A model generated the notes under the pieces. The model had not been told where the DNA came from. It worked only from the letters and a program-made list of their open reading frames with translations, and did not search any database. DNA of 12,971 bases, from NCBI GenBank assembly GCA_964581505.1, contig CAZOOR010000073.1, positions 1-12,971 on the forward strand, read 5' to 3'. Positions 1 through 7,045 of this stretch are shown here, piece by piece. Made by a program: the position numbers and the translations under genes. Numbering within the stretch: position 1 is the first letter of the stretch; each line of letters opens with the position of its first letter. Source of the stretch: CAZOOR01 sp964581505 (GTDB lineage Bacteria; Bacteroidota; Ignavibacteria; Kapaibacteriales; UBA2268).

Positions 1-1420
1 GAATATGTCCCCCTTCGGAGGGGGTGCCTGCGGAGCAGGCGGGGGAGGATAAAACAGTATTGCCCGGTATATCATACACTTTAACCGCATCCTTCAGGGT
101 GCGGTTACCCGTTACGACAATATCTATGTAGTCGGTGGCAGGGTTGGGAGTGATATTTGTTATTGAATGACCATTATTGCTATTTATACTATTAATGTCA
201 TCGGGTTTATATTCAATAGCACCAATACAGCGCTTAGGCTTGAAGTGTTTTCCATAGTAATCAGTTAAAATATCTATGAAATTCTTCCCAGAACTAATAG
301 CAGGTGAATTTGTATCAAGAGAAAAGTTCTCATTATGAACATTAATGAATTTCGGATTACTATTTATGATTGAATTGCGATGACAGAAATTAGTGTTAGG
401 TCCGTCCCAAATGGGATTATCTCTGTTATACCATAGATTATTGAAGAATTTAAATGTTTCCGCTTGCGTATTGCTACCGAGATTAATACCGCCTTCGTGG
501 TCTGCTTCATTATTGAAGTAGCAAATATTATTTGAGAATGTATTGTTGTTACATTTAATAAATCTCGGTTTATCGGTTTCTTGTAATACACGCAGAACCC
601 ATCGTTTTGGATTTACGATTGTATTATTAATGAAACGGCATTCAGTGGCGGTAACAAAAGCAATAGCCGCAGTTGAGCCAACAAAAATATTCGAATATAT
701 ATCAATATTTTTTGCTTCATAATCAGCATTTATTGGTCTGAAAAATGGTAAGTCGGTACTACCACCACAGTTGATAGAACGTCTGCCTCCATTCTTAAAA
801 TGATTGCGGAATATCGAAATAGAGCGTGTGCCGCCTTTTGCCTGAATACAATTTGAACCTGCATCTTCAAATTTATTCTGCTCAAAAACTCCCCAATGAC
901 AACCGACCATATCCACCAAACTACCACCGTCCGAGCCATTTGAAAATGTATTGTAACGAACAGAGAATGAGTCTACACCGGACATCTTCAACTCGTCATT
1001 ATTACCTGTGGCATTCATACCCCGCCATACGCAATGCTCAATAACAATATGATGAGTAGGTGTAGAATAATCGCCGCCATCGTCAATATTTACCCCGTTT
1101 ATTTTCTGATTCTCGAAAACTAAGCCCGAGATATATAGCCATGAGACATTGACAAAATGTATTGCTTGCTTACCACCGCTAAAAACAGCCTTTTGATTTG
1201 TGTCCGAAATTATACAAATAGGTTGGCTCTGTGTGCCGTGAAGGTTCTCGATATACTGATTTACACTGTGTGATTCTGGAAATAAATAGAGAGTATCACC
1301 GGGTTTTGCTACTGCTGCGCCTTCCGACAATTTCTCGTAGTCGCCGTTTTTACCGATTGAAATTACATTTGCTGATAGATTAACACTAAGCAAAACAAAT
1401 AGAATTATATATATTTTCAT
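1..1420 (-). CDS. Secreted right-handed parallel beta-helix protein with T9SS sorting domain, C-terminus cut by window edge
   Basis: Reading the minus strand from the ATG at 1420-1418 gives 473 codons without a stop up to the left edge, so the gene is partial at its 3' end. Residues 1-17 (MKIYIILFVLLSVNLSA) are a Sec-type signal peptide. Residues 20-400 show irregular short strands rich in Asn, Gly and Ile/Val/Phe (for example FINNTIVN, NNNTFSNNICYFNN), typical of pectate-lyase-like beta-helices. A GTQSQPI segment near 62-68 resembles the GTxxxPI motif common in such proteins, and FSLDTNSPAISSG (366-378) resembles the end of choice-of-anchor Q domains. From about residue 419 (ITNITPNPATDYIDI) a type IX sorting domain begins; its last strands lie outside the window. 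Beta-helices of this kind are often polysaccharide lyases or adhesins, but no catalytic residues can be assigned. Residues 458-471 are encoded by a GC-rich hairpin element. GGGA at about 9 bases before the start is a weak ribosome site. Confidence 0.88.
   Translation of the reverse strand, partial: MKIYIILFVLLSVNLSANVISIGKNGDYEKLSEGAAVAKPGDTLYLFPESHSVNQYIENLHGTQSQPICIISDTNQKAVFSGGKQAIHFVNVSWLYISGLVFENQKINGVNIDDGGDYSTPTHHIVIEHCVWRGMNATGNNDELKMSGVDSFSVRYNTFSNGSDGGSLVDMVGCHWGVFEQNKFEDAGSNCIQAKGGTRSISIFRNHFKNGGRRSINCGGSTDLPFFRPINADYEAKNIDIYSNIFVGSTAAIAFVTATECRFINNTIVNPKRWVLRVLQETDKPRFIKCNNNTFSNNICYFNNEADHEGGINLGSNTQAETFKFFNNLWYNRDNPIWDGPNTNFCHRNSIINSNPKFINVHNENFSLDTNSPAISSGKNFIDILTDYYGKHFKPKRCIGAIEYKPDDINSINSNNGHSITNITPNPATDYIDIVVTGNRTLKDAVKVYDIPGNTVLSSPACSAGTPSEGGHI
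8..48. repeat. GC-rich double-hairpin palindromic element inside the coding sequence
   Basis: Two perfect hairpins lie side by side. Stem CCCCCT/AGGGGG is at 9-14 and 19-24 with a 4-base loop. Stem GCCTGC/GCAGGC is at 26-31 and 35-40 with a 3-base loop. GGGGGA at 41-46 can alternatively pair with TCCCCC at 8-13, enclosing the second hairpin. The element is almost all G and C while its surroundings are AT-rich. It stays in frame with the beta-helix gene on the minus strand and encodes SSPACSAGTPSEGG within the T9SS sorting domain. I found no second copy in this window, so calling it a repeat family rests on its shape and my general familiarity with similar short palindromic repeats. Confidence 0.7.
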
Positions 1421-1582
1421 AATATTCCCGATTAAGTGAACTGTGAAAAACAAAATATAAAAAATATTGAAAAAAGCGAAATTATTATTTGTATAATAGT
1501 AAATATATTTTATATTGTCATATATTGTTTATTGGATTCTGTTTCTGTTATTGTTACTGTAAATTTTGTTTAATAATAATAT

Positions 1583-1587
1583 GGAGA
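1583..1587 (+). promoter_or_regulatory. Shine-Dalgarno site that sets the start of the EEP-family gene
   Basis: GGAGA lies 8 bases before the ATG at 1596. The two upstream in-frame candidates, TTG at 1566 and ATG at 1581, have only AT-rich sequence before them. This supports the shorter, 302-residue protein. Confidence 0.6.
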
Positions 1588-1595
1588 ATTGTATT

Positions 1596-2504
1596 ATGCC
1601 AAATGAACTAATTAAAACAATTGCCGGCGAACGCAAAGAACTAATGCAAGTACTCAACGGAATTGTGCCTCTGCGTTCAGTTGATGAAAATATCATTATC
1701 GCTACGTGGAACATTAAAAAATTCGGTAAGAAAAAATCCGACCGTACCATTCAGTATATTGCCGATATTATTGAACGTTTTGATATTGTTGCAATACAAG
1801 AAGTAATGCACGACCTTGATGCACTCAAACGATTACAAAATTATTTACCCGGTAATTATAAGTTTCTTGTTTCGGAAAAGTCGGGAAATAATGAACGGTT
1901 TGCTTTTCTCTACGATAAGCGGACAGTTGTCAATACGGGATTTGTGAGTAATTTAACATATCCGGTTTCCGGTAAGACGCATACGGGTTACCAACTTCAT
2001 CGCATTCCTTATGCCGCATCATTCAAAGCTGGACGTTTTGATTTCATAGTTGTTAATGTTCATATTTATTATGGTAGCGGCTCTGCCGGCAAAGCCGAAA
2101 GAGAAAAGGAAATCAGAAACATAGTTGATTATATTCATAAAATGTCGAGTGCAGAGGGTAGTCGCGTTTTTGATAGGGATATATTTATTGTCGGTGATTT
2201 CAATATTGCAAAGTATGCCGATAAATTCTTCAATGCACTTACGAGCAAGAAATTTAAAATGCCTGACGGCTTGGATACAACAAAAACTAATCTTAGGCAA
2301 ACGGCAACTTATGATAAAATTGCTTGGGTGCCACGGAAGTCCTTCAAATTCAATGGCAATTTCGGCGTTGTACCTTTTAATCTTGCCGTTTACAAAGGTA
2401 CGGAAATACGCAAGCTGGAAAATATAATGAGCGACCATTTGCCTCTATGGGCAGAATTTCAAATTAAAAAATTGGAGCAGGAACTTGATGCTACATTGAG
2501 ATAA
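1596..2504 (+). CDS. Endonuclease/exonuclease/phosphatase (DNase I-like) family protein
   Basis: The 302-residue protein has the full set of metal and catalytic motifs of the EEP superfamily, in order: ATWNIKKFG with Asn39, DIVAIQEVM with metal-binding Glu69, VNVHIYYG with His156, IVGDFN with Asp191 and Asn193, and the terminal SDH with Asp280-His281. Members of this superfamily hydrolyse phosphodiester or phosphomonoester bonds with Mg2+; substrates range from DNA and RNA to phospholipids and inositol phosphates. The motif set alone does not tell which applies here. There is no signal peptide or membrane segment, so a cytoplasmic location is likely, unlike secreted nucleases of this fold. 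The start at 1596 is chosen over TTG 1566 because of the GGAGA site. The gene stands alone, divergent from the beta-helix gene and convergent with the glycosyltransferase 49 bases away, so neighbours give no hint of role. Confidence 0.85.
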   Translation: MPNELIKTIAGERKELMQVLNGIVPLRSVDENIIIATWNIKKFGKKKSDRTIQYIADIIERFDIVAIQEVMHDLDALKRLQNYLPGNYKFLVSEKSGNNERFAFLYDKRTVVNTGFVSNLTYPVSGKTHTGYQLHRIPYAASFKAGRFDFIVVNVHIYYGSGSAGKAEREKEIRNIVDYIHKMSSAEGSRVFDRDIFIVGDFNIAKYADKFFNALTSKKFKMPDGLDTTKTNLRQTATYDKIAWVPRKSFKFNGNFGVVPFNLAVYKGTEIRKLENIMSDHLPLWAEFQIKKLEQELDATLR

Positions 2505-2553
2505 TGAGAATAATATATTATTTATTTCGGCAAAAGATGCAAGTAATTAGAGA

Positions 2554-3651
2554 TTATTGTACGAAATCAAAAAATGCTCCGGTCTGCTTATTATAATCAA
2601 ATTTTTCTCTAACAATTTTTTGATTACTAGCTCTAAATTTATCAGCGATTGTCGGATTATTATAAATCTCTTTCAAGTATTTAATGCTGGTATCGATATC
2701 CGAACGTTCAACAAGAAATCCGTTTTCATTATGTTTGATAATTTCGGGAATGCCACCGCTCCTAACGGCAATAACAGGCAATCCGCTTGCCAAAGCTTCA
2801 ATAAGTGCAAGGCTGAAAGATTCGGAGCGAGAGGCAAGCATATACATATCGAAGCTATTCATTAATTCCGGCATTTTGTCAGTACAGGGGAGAAAGATTA
2901 CACGAGAGAGTAAGTTCAGTTTTTCAACTTCCTGTATAAGTTGCAGATGATAATTTTGCTCCGGTAGTTCTTCGCCCGTGCAGTATGCAAGTACGGAGTT
3001 CGGGAGATTTGCCGAATGAAAAGCATAGAGAATGCTGATTTGGTCTTGCGCTTTATGTATTCTGGCAATATTTCCGATAATGAATTTGTCTTCGGGAAGA
3101 CTGAATAATTGTCGCACTTCCTTTTTATTAAAATTATCGGAACGATATTTATTCCATTCGATACCATAAGGAATAACTTTAACATTATCAGGATTGCTAA
3201 TAGTATTTTCCAGAAGTTCCCCACGCATATTTTCAGTAAGTACGACAATGCCGCTGAGTCGTGAATAAATATAATTATGATAAAAATCTTTTTTATTAAT
3301 GCTTGATTGTAATTGCCGATAGAGATATACTTTTGATTTATGCCTACTGAATTTAGAAGCCATTGTTGCAATTGCAAGGAATTTCGTAACGGCTACAACG
3401 CACACATCAACTTCGTATTTCTTGCAAATCAGGGACAACTCGAATGCGGAGAAAATATCAATATAGGGATAAGTGATGTGAATAAATTCGACTGATAAAT
3501 TTAATGAATTTGCATAGTGATGTACTTTTGAATTATTGTTGCAGACAACAATTGCCCTATGTCCGCGCTCTTTGGCGGCTATTGCCATTTTTATTGTCTG
3601 TAATTCAATTGCACCAAATTTCTTACCCGGAAGCAAAAATATATAATTCAT
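2554..3651 (-). CDS. GT4-type glycosyltransferase (GT-B fold)
   Basis: The 365-residue protein has a GT4 architecture. The N-terminal Rossmann half begins MNYIFLLPGKKFGAIELQ and contains the GIVVLTE segment near 134-140. A linker KVIPYGIEWNKY (158-169) leads into the C-terminal nucleotide-sugar half, which starts IIGNIARIHKAQDQ (191-204). This half holds the retaining-enzyme E-x7-E motif (Glu277 in SRSESFSLALIEA to Glu285) followed by GLPVIAVRSGGIPEII and NGFLV. Such enzymes transfer a sugar from a nucleotide donor, usually for lipopolysaccharide, capsule or other envelope glycans at the inner membrane; donor and acceptor cannot be read from the sequence. I place the start at the ATG at 3651, where homology-like sequence begins, not at 3858, because the longer reading runs into the divergent DUF1800 gene. 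No Shine-Dalgarno site is visible. It is a lone gene, not in a glycan cluster. Confidence 0.88.
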   Translation of the reverse strand: MNYIFLLPGKKFGAIELQTIKMAIAAKERGHRAIVVCNNNSKVHHYANSLNLSVEFIHITYPYIDIFSAFELSLICKKYEVDVCVVAVTKFLAIATMASKFSRHKSKVYLYRQLQSSINKKDFYHNYIYSRLSGIVVLTENMRGELLENTISNPDNVKVIPYGIEWNKYRSDNFNKKEVRQLFSLPEDKFIIGNIARIHKAQDQISILYAFHSANLPNSVLAYCTGEELPEQNYHLQLIQEVEKLNLLSRVIFLPCTDKMPELMNSFDMYMLASRSESFSLALIEALASGLPVIAVRSGGIPEIIKHNENGFLVERSDIDTSIKYLKEIYNNPTIADKFRASNQKIVREKFDYNKQTGAFFDFVQ

Positions 3652-3757
3652 ACAAATCAATGATTTTGTTAATTTAATAAATATAAAGATAAGAATGAAT
3701 GAAAACAAATAAAAACCTTTCGTAATTAAATATATTTCCGTATATTGGAATATCAGG

Positions 3758-3765
3758 TAATTTTG
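3758..3765 (+). promoter_or_regulatory. Candidate Bacteroidota-type -7 box for the DUF1800-DUF1501 operon
   Basis: TAATTTTG matches the Bacteroidota -7 consensus TAnnTTTG and ends 32 bases before the DUF1800 ATG. No clear -33 TTTG element is found at the expected distance, so this is a motif match only. Confidence 0.35.
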
Positions 3766-3797
3766 ACTAAATCTATTAATTAGAAAAGGAGCAGCCA

Positions 3798-5381
3798 ATG
3801 AAAAGACGAGACTTTTTTTCAGGTTTTGATAGACAGAAGAGTGAGAGATATTTTGCAACTAATGAGAAAATCGATGGACAGATAGCCTCATTGAGCAAAA
3901 AAACTACGCCTCTGTCTCGCAAAGAAGCAATACATTTCCTAAGACGTGCTTGCTTCAAGCCTACAAGCGATAATATAAATCAACTGACGGGCAAAACGCC
4001 CGAGCAAGCATTTGATTTAGTCTTTGGAAACGGTACGGAAGCGATTGTAGAATCGCCGACTGAACAATGGGCTACGGCTGTCGAGGAAAATCCCCTGAAG
4101 CAAATCCCTGATATACGCTATCCGATTGAAGCAAGGCTAAAACGCAGATATAAGGAATTTACCGAATGGTGGGTTGGGCTGATGAAAAGCGAAAATATGC
4201 CATATATGGAAAAAATAACTTTATTCTGGTCAACGGTTTGGGCTATTGAATTTCCTTATGATACGCAAGCACTTATGCCACCGCCTCTACTTTTAGCTAA
4301 TAGTCAGGTATTGCGTAAATATCGATTAGGTAAATATAAGGATTTGGCACTCGGTGTTACAATGAGCGGTGCTATGATTCTCTATCAAAGTTTATATTAT
4401 TCCAGCGGTAAAAAGCCTAACGAAAACTATATGCGTGAATTGATGGAACTTTTCACAATGGGCATTGGCAATTATACAGAAGGCGATATTAAGCAAGGTT
4501 CACTTGTGCTTACAGGTTGGCGTACAGCTCCTTATTATGGAAATCCCGGGCTGAAAGGATATTTCAAAACATATTTCTTGCCCACTGCTCATGATATTGG
4601 TGCTAAAACATTTATGGGTGAGACAATACCTGCGCGCGACCAATCATCTAACACAGAAGACCAAGTTTTGAACGGCGAAGTTAAAGTATTACTTAATATA
4701 ATGTTTACGAAACGTGCCGAAGCAATATCGAAATTTGTTGCTAATAAACTATTTAAATACTTCCTATACAGCAATCCCGGGGCAAATGATGACGGAATGA
4801 TTAATGAACTTGCCACTGTTTTCAGGAATAATGATTTTGATATATTGGCTCTATTTAAAGCATTATTTACAAGTGAATATTTCTTTGACGAAAAGAATAT
4901 CGGCATACAAATCAAAACACCGCCCGAGTATATCATTACTTTCCAAAATCAGCTTGGGGTTGATTATTCAAATAGCCGTGATGCTATTCACAATATTGAG
5001 CAACAACTCTACAATCCGCCCGATGTCGGCAGTTGGGCAGGTTATCGTTCTTGGGAGAATACAAGGACATATCCCCTGAGAATTAAATATGCAAAAGAAA
5101 TACTTGCTGTTGCCACTGATGTAGGGCTTACGAATTTAGCCGTAAAACTTGGAAACTCCGATAATGTAACAAAATTAACAAAAACCTTATGTGAATATTT
5201 CCTTCCTCTCGAATTGGAGCAGGCAAGATATGACAGATATAAAGCGACAATATTAAAAGCCGCTAATACAAGTGAAGCTAACTGGGGAACGCTTATTACT
5301 AATAATCCGACAGATGCCGGAAAAGGTATCAGAGCGTTAATTTCAGAAATCATTAAAGCACCTGACTTTCAGTTGTGTTAA
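3798..5381 (+). CDS. DUF1800 family protein
   Basis: The 527-residue protein carries the DUF1800 landmarks in order: ALHFLRRA-like IHFLRRACFKPT (45-56), WWVGLMK and EKITLFW (124-144), NENYMRELMELFTMGIGNYTE (208-228) with DIKQGSLVLTGW (230-241), HDIGAKTFMG (265-274) and PPDVGSWAGYRSW (407-419). The family has no established biochemical function but is typically encoded next to DUF1501, as here. The family motif I remember as FWHxHF reads FWSTVW at 143-148, so both histidines are replaced. The N-terminus MKRRDFF has a twin-arginine, but a charged stretch follows and there is no hydrophobic segment, so it does not make a normal signal peptide. No T9SS tail is present. A good Shine-Dalgarno site (AAAAGGAG, 3784-3791) precedes the ATG by 6 bases. 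Fifteen bases separate it from the DUF1501 gene. Confidence 0.9.
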   Translation: MKRRDFFSGFDRQKSERYFATNEKIDGQIASLSKKTTPLSRKEAIHFLRRACFKPTSDNINQLTGKTPEQAFDLVFGNGTEAIVESPTEQWATAVEENPLKQIPDIRYPIEARLKRRYKEFTEWWVGLMKSENMPYMEKITLFWSTVWAIEFPYDTQALMPPPLLLANSQVLRKYRLGKYKDLALGVTMSGAMILYQSLYYSSGKKPNENYMRELMELFTMGIGNYTEGDIKQGSLVLTGWRTAPYYGNPGLKGYFKTYFLPTAHDIGAKTFMGETIPARDQSSNTEDQVLNGEVKVLLNIMFTKRAEAISKFVANKLFKYFLYSNPGANDDGMINELATVFRNNDFDILALFKALFTSEYFFDEKNIGIQIKTPPEYIITFQNQLGVDYSNSRDAIHNIEQQLYNPPDVGSWAGYRSWENTRTYPLRIKYAKEILAVATDVGLTNLAVKLGNSDNVTKLTKTLCEYFLPLELEQARYDRYKATILKAANTSEANWGTLITNNPTDAGKGIRALISEIIKAPDFQLC

Positions 5382-5387
5382 AGGAGG
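5382..5387 (+). promoter_or_regulatory. Perfect Shine-Dalgarno site in the DUF1800-DUF1501 junction
   Basis: AGGAGG directly follows the TAA of the DUF1800 gene and lies 9 bases before the next ATG. It is the strongest ribosome site in the window and indicates that the second gene is translated at high level from a shared transcript. Confidence 0.7.
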
Positions 5388-5396
5388 ATAAATAAG

Positions 5397-6980
5397 ATGA
5401 AAAGAAGAACTTTTGTAAAAAGTACAGCGGCAGTTGCCGCCGCATCAGCTCTGGCTCCTTCTATATTGAAAGGTAAAAAGCTGTTTGATGTAATTCCGAA
5501 TGAACAACTTACTTCATTTGAAGATGATAATATTGTTATTATTATTGAAATGTTCGGTGGTAATGACGGACTGGATACTATTATTCCTGTTTATAATGAT
5601 GAGTATTACAGACTACGTCCACAGCTCGGTATGCCCGAATCAGTTGCCGTCCGTTATCAGAATACGGACGTATATATGCACCCCGCTTTGGTCAATGATA
5701 TAGTAAACAACGGTCTTATGGGGCTTATGGACACCGGACGCCTTGCTATTGTCGAAGGTATTGGATACCAACCGACAAATCTTTCACATTTTCGTTCGCG
5801 TGATATGTGGTATAGCGGGTATGTAACTGACGACCCGAACGAAAAATTACTCGAAGGTTGGTTGGGTAGATTTATTGCTCGTAAGCTTCCGAATTACCCA
5901 TTGCAAATACCCGAGCATCCCGTTGCTATTCAAATTGCCGGTACTTTGTCAATGCTATTGAAAACAAAAATTGGTGATATGGGAATTGCACTGACTGACC
6001 CGGATTCTTTCTATAAACTCGGCAAGGGGCTTACGCCAAAAGAAGGTTTGAGAACAGGGGATACAAACTTCGATAAGGAATTTAATTTTGTTCGCGTGAT
6101 TGCTCAGCAATCCGAAATGTATTCCCAAGCTATTAAAAACGCTTACGACAGCGGTAAAGAGAAAATTAAAGTGAATTATTCGGACGGACTTTCGCAAAAA
6201 TTAAAACTTATTTCGCAGTTAATTGCCGGTGGCTTGAAGACTAAAGTATTCTATGTAAAATTGAGTAATTTTGATTCGCACGCACAGCAGGCAAATGCTG
6301 ATTTCGTTACAGGTCAGCATCCTATTCTACTCCATCAGGTAGGACTTGCTATTTCTGAATTCTTGGACGATGCTATGAAACAAGGCTGGGCTGACAGAGT
6401 CGTTGGTTTTACTATGTCGGAATTCGGACGTCGTGCCTATGATAACGGCAGTCGCGGAACAGACCACGGAGCCGCCTCTATGCAGTTTGCTTTTGGTAAT
6501 TATGTGAAAGGTGGTTACTATGGCGAAAAACCAAATCTGAATAAACTTGACGAAGATGGTAATATAGTCAATCAATTCGATTTCAGAAGAACTTATACGG
6601 ACTTCTTGCAGACTTGGCTCGGCGCTAGTGATGATGATATTAAGGCAGTCTTTAAACAAGCTTTCTTGCCAATCGGTATTCTAAAAGAGAGAGTTAGCTC
6701 TGTTGAAAGCGACCTCGAATATAATAACGATGCGCTAATCAGTGTCAGTCCTCTACCATCAACCGGAAATGTCAATGTGTCATTCACATTGAAAAAAGCA
6801 AAACAGGCTGAACTTGTTATTTTCAATCAGCTTGGTATGGTCGAGAAACAACTATATAGTGGTTATCTTGAAGCCGGCTCTCATAATTACTCGTGTAATA
6901 TCAATAGTTCCGGTACATACATTTGTTCATTGGTTGTAAATGGCAGACGTTATACGCAGAAATTAATCATTACAAAATAA
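5397..6980 (+). CDS. DUF1501 family protein with Tat-like leader and T9SS C-terminal sorting domain
   Basis: The 527-residue protein starts MKRRTFVKS followed by an Ala-rich stretch (9-24), matching a twin-arginine (RRxF) export signal with a very short n-region; the cleavage site is unclear. The DUF1501 body has EMFGGNDGLDTIIPVYN (51-67), NLSHFRSRDMWYSG (128-141), NFDSHAQQ (291-298), MSEFGRR (340-346) and GTDHGAASMQFAFG (354-367). The conserved His and Asp residues recall the alkaline phosphatase/sulfatase superfamily, to which I believe the family has been linked, but no substrate is known. From about 447 (ISVSPLPSTGNVNVSF) to the end (GTYICSLVVNGRRYTQKLIITK) there is a type A T9SS sorting domain, so the mature protein should reach the cell surface or medium. 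It is translationally close-coupled to the DUF1800 gene and closed by a strong terminator. The Tat-plus-T9SS combination is unusual. Confidence 0.92.
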   Translation: MKRRTFVKSTAAVAAASALAPSILKGKKLFDVIPNEQLTSFEDDNIVIIIEMFGGNDGLDTIIPVYNDEYYRLRPQLGMPESVAVRYQNTDVYMHPALVNDIVNNGLMGLMDTGRLAIVEGIGYQPTNLSHFRSRDMWYSGYVTDDPNEKLLEGWLGRFIARKLPNYPLQIPEHPVAIQIAGTLSMLLKTKIGDMGIALTDPDSFYKLGKGLTPKEGLRTGDTNFDKEFNFVRVIAQQSEMYSQAIKNAYDSGKEKIKVNYSDGLSQKLKLISQLIAGGLKTKVFYVKLSNFDSHAQQANADFVTGQHPILLHQVGLAISEFLDDAMKQGWADRVVGFTMSEFGRRAYDNGSRGTDHGAASMQFAFGNYVKGGYYGEKPNLNKLDEDGNIVNQFDFRRTYTDFLQTWLGASDDDIKAVFKQAFLPIGILKERVSSVESDLEYNNDALISVSPLPSTGNVNVSFTLKKAKQAELVIFNQLGMVEKQLYSGYLEAGSHNYSCNINSSGTYICSLVVNGRRYTQKLIITK

Positions 6981-6993
6981 TATTAACATAAAT

Positions 6994-7033
6994 AAAAAAA
7001 GGCAGAAAGCAAATCGCTATCTGCCTTTTTTTT
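6994..7033. terminator. Bidirectional intrinsic terminator between DUF1501 gene and proS
   Basis: Seven A's and GGCAGA (6994-7006) pair with TCTGCC and a run of eight T's (7020-7033). An inner AGC/GCT pair (7008-7010 with 7016-7018) extends the stem. With A and T tracts on both sides it can stop transcription from both convergent genes, whose stop codons lie 13 bases to either side. Confidence 0.9.
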
Positions 7034-7045
7034 ATATTCTACAAA

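Noticed and set aside
1566..1595. Upstream TTG (1566) and ATG (1581) starts for the EEP-family gene.
   Set aside because: Neither has a ribosome site, while the ATG at 1596 has GGAGA 8 bases before it.
1421..1595. Promoter boxes in the spacer between the beta-helix and EEP genes.
   Set aside because: Near matches such as TAAATTTTG have one base too many against TAnnTTTG, and none is better than chance in this AT-rich stretch.
2019..2438. 139-codon minus-strand frame opposite the EEP gene.
   Set aside because: It is antisense to a gene with complete catalytic motifs and shows no domain of its own.
2509..2522. Palindrome AATAATATATTATT between the convergent EEP and glycosyltransferase genes as a terminator.
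   Set aside because: It is made only of A and T, has no GC stem or T tract, and is expected by chance in such sequence.
3652..3858. Longer glycosyltransferase start giving 434 residues with a hydrophobic N-terminal part.
   Set aside because: The extension overlaps the start of the divergent DUF1800 gene and its promoter region, and the GT4 fold begins at the ATG at 3651. The hydrophobic stretch is translated AT-rich spacer.
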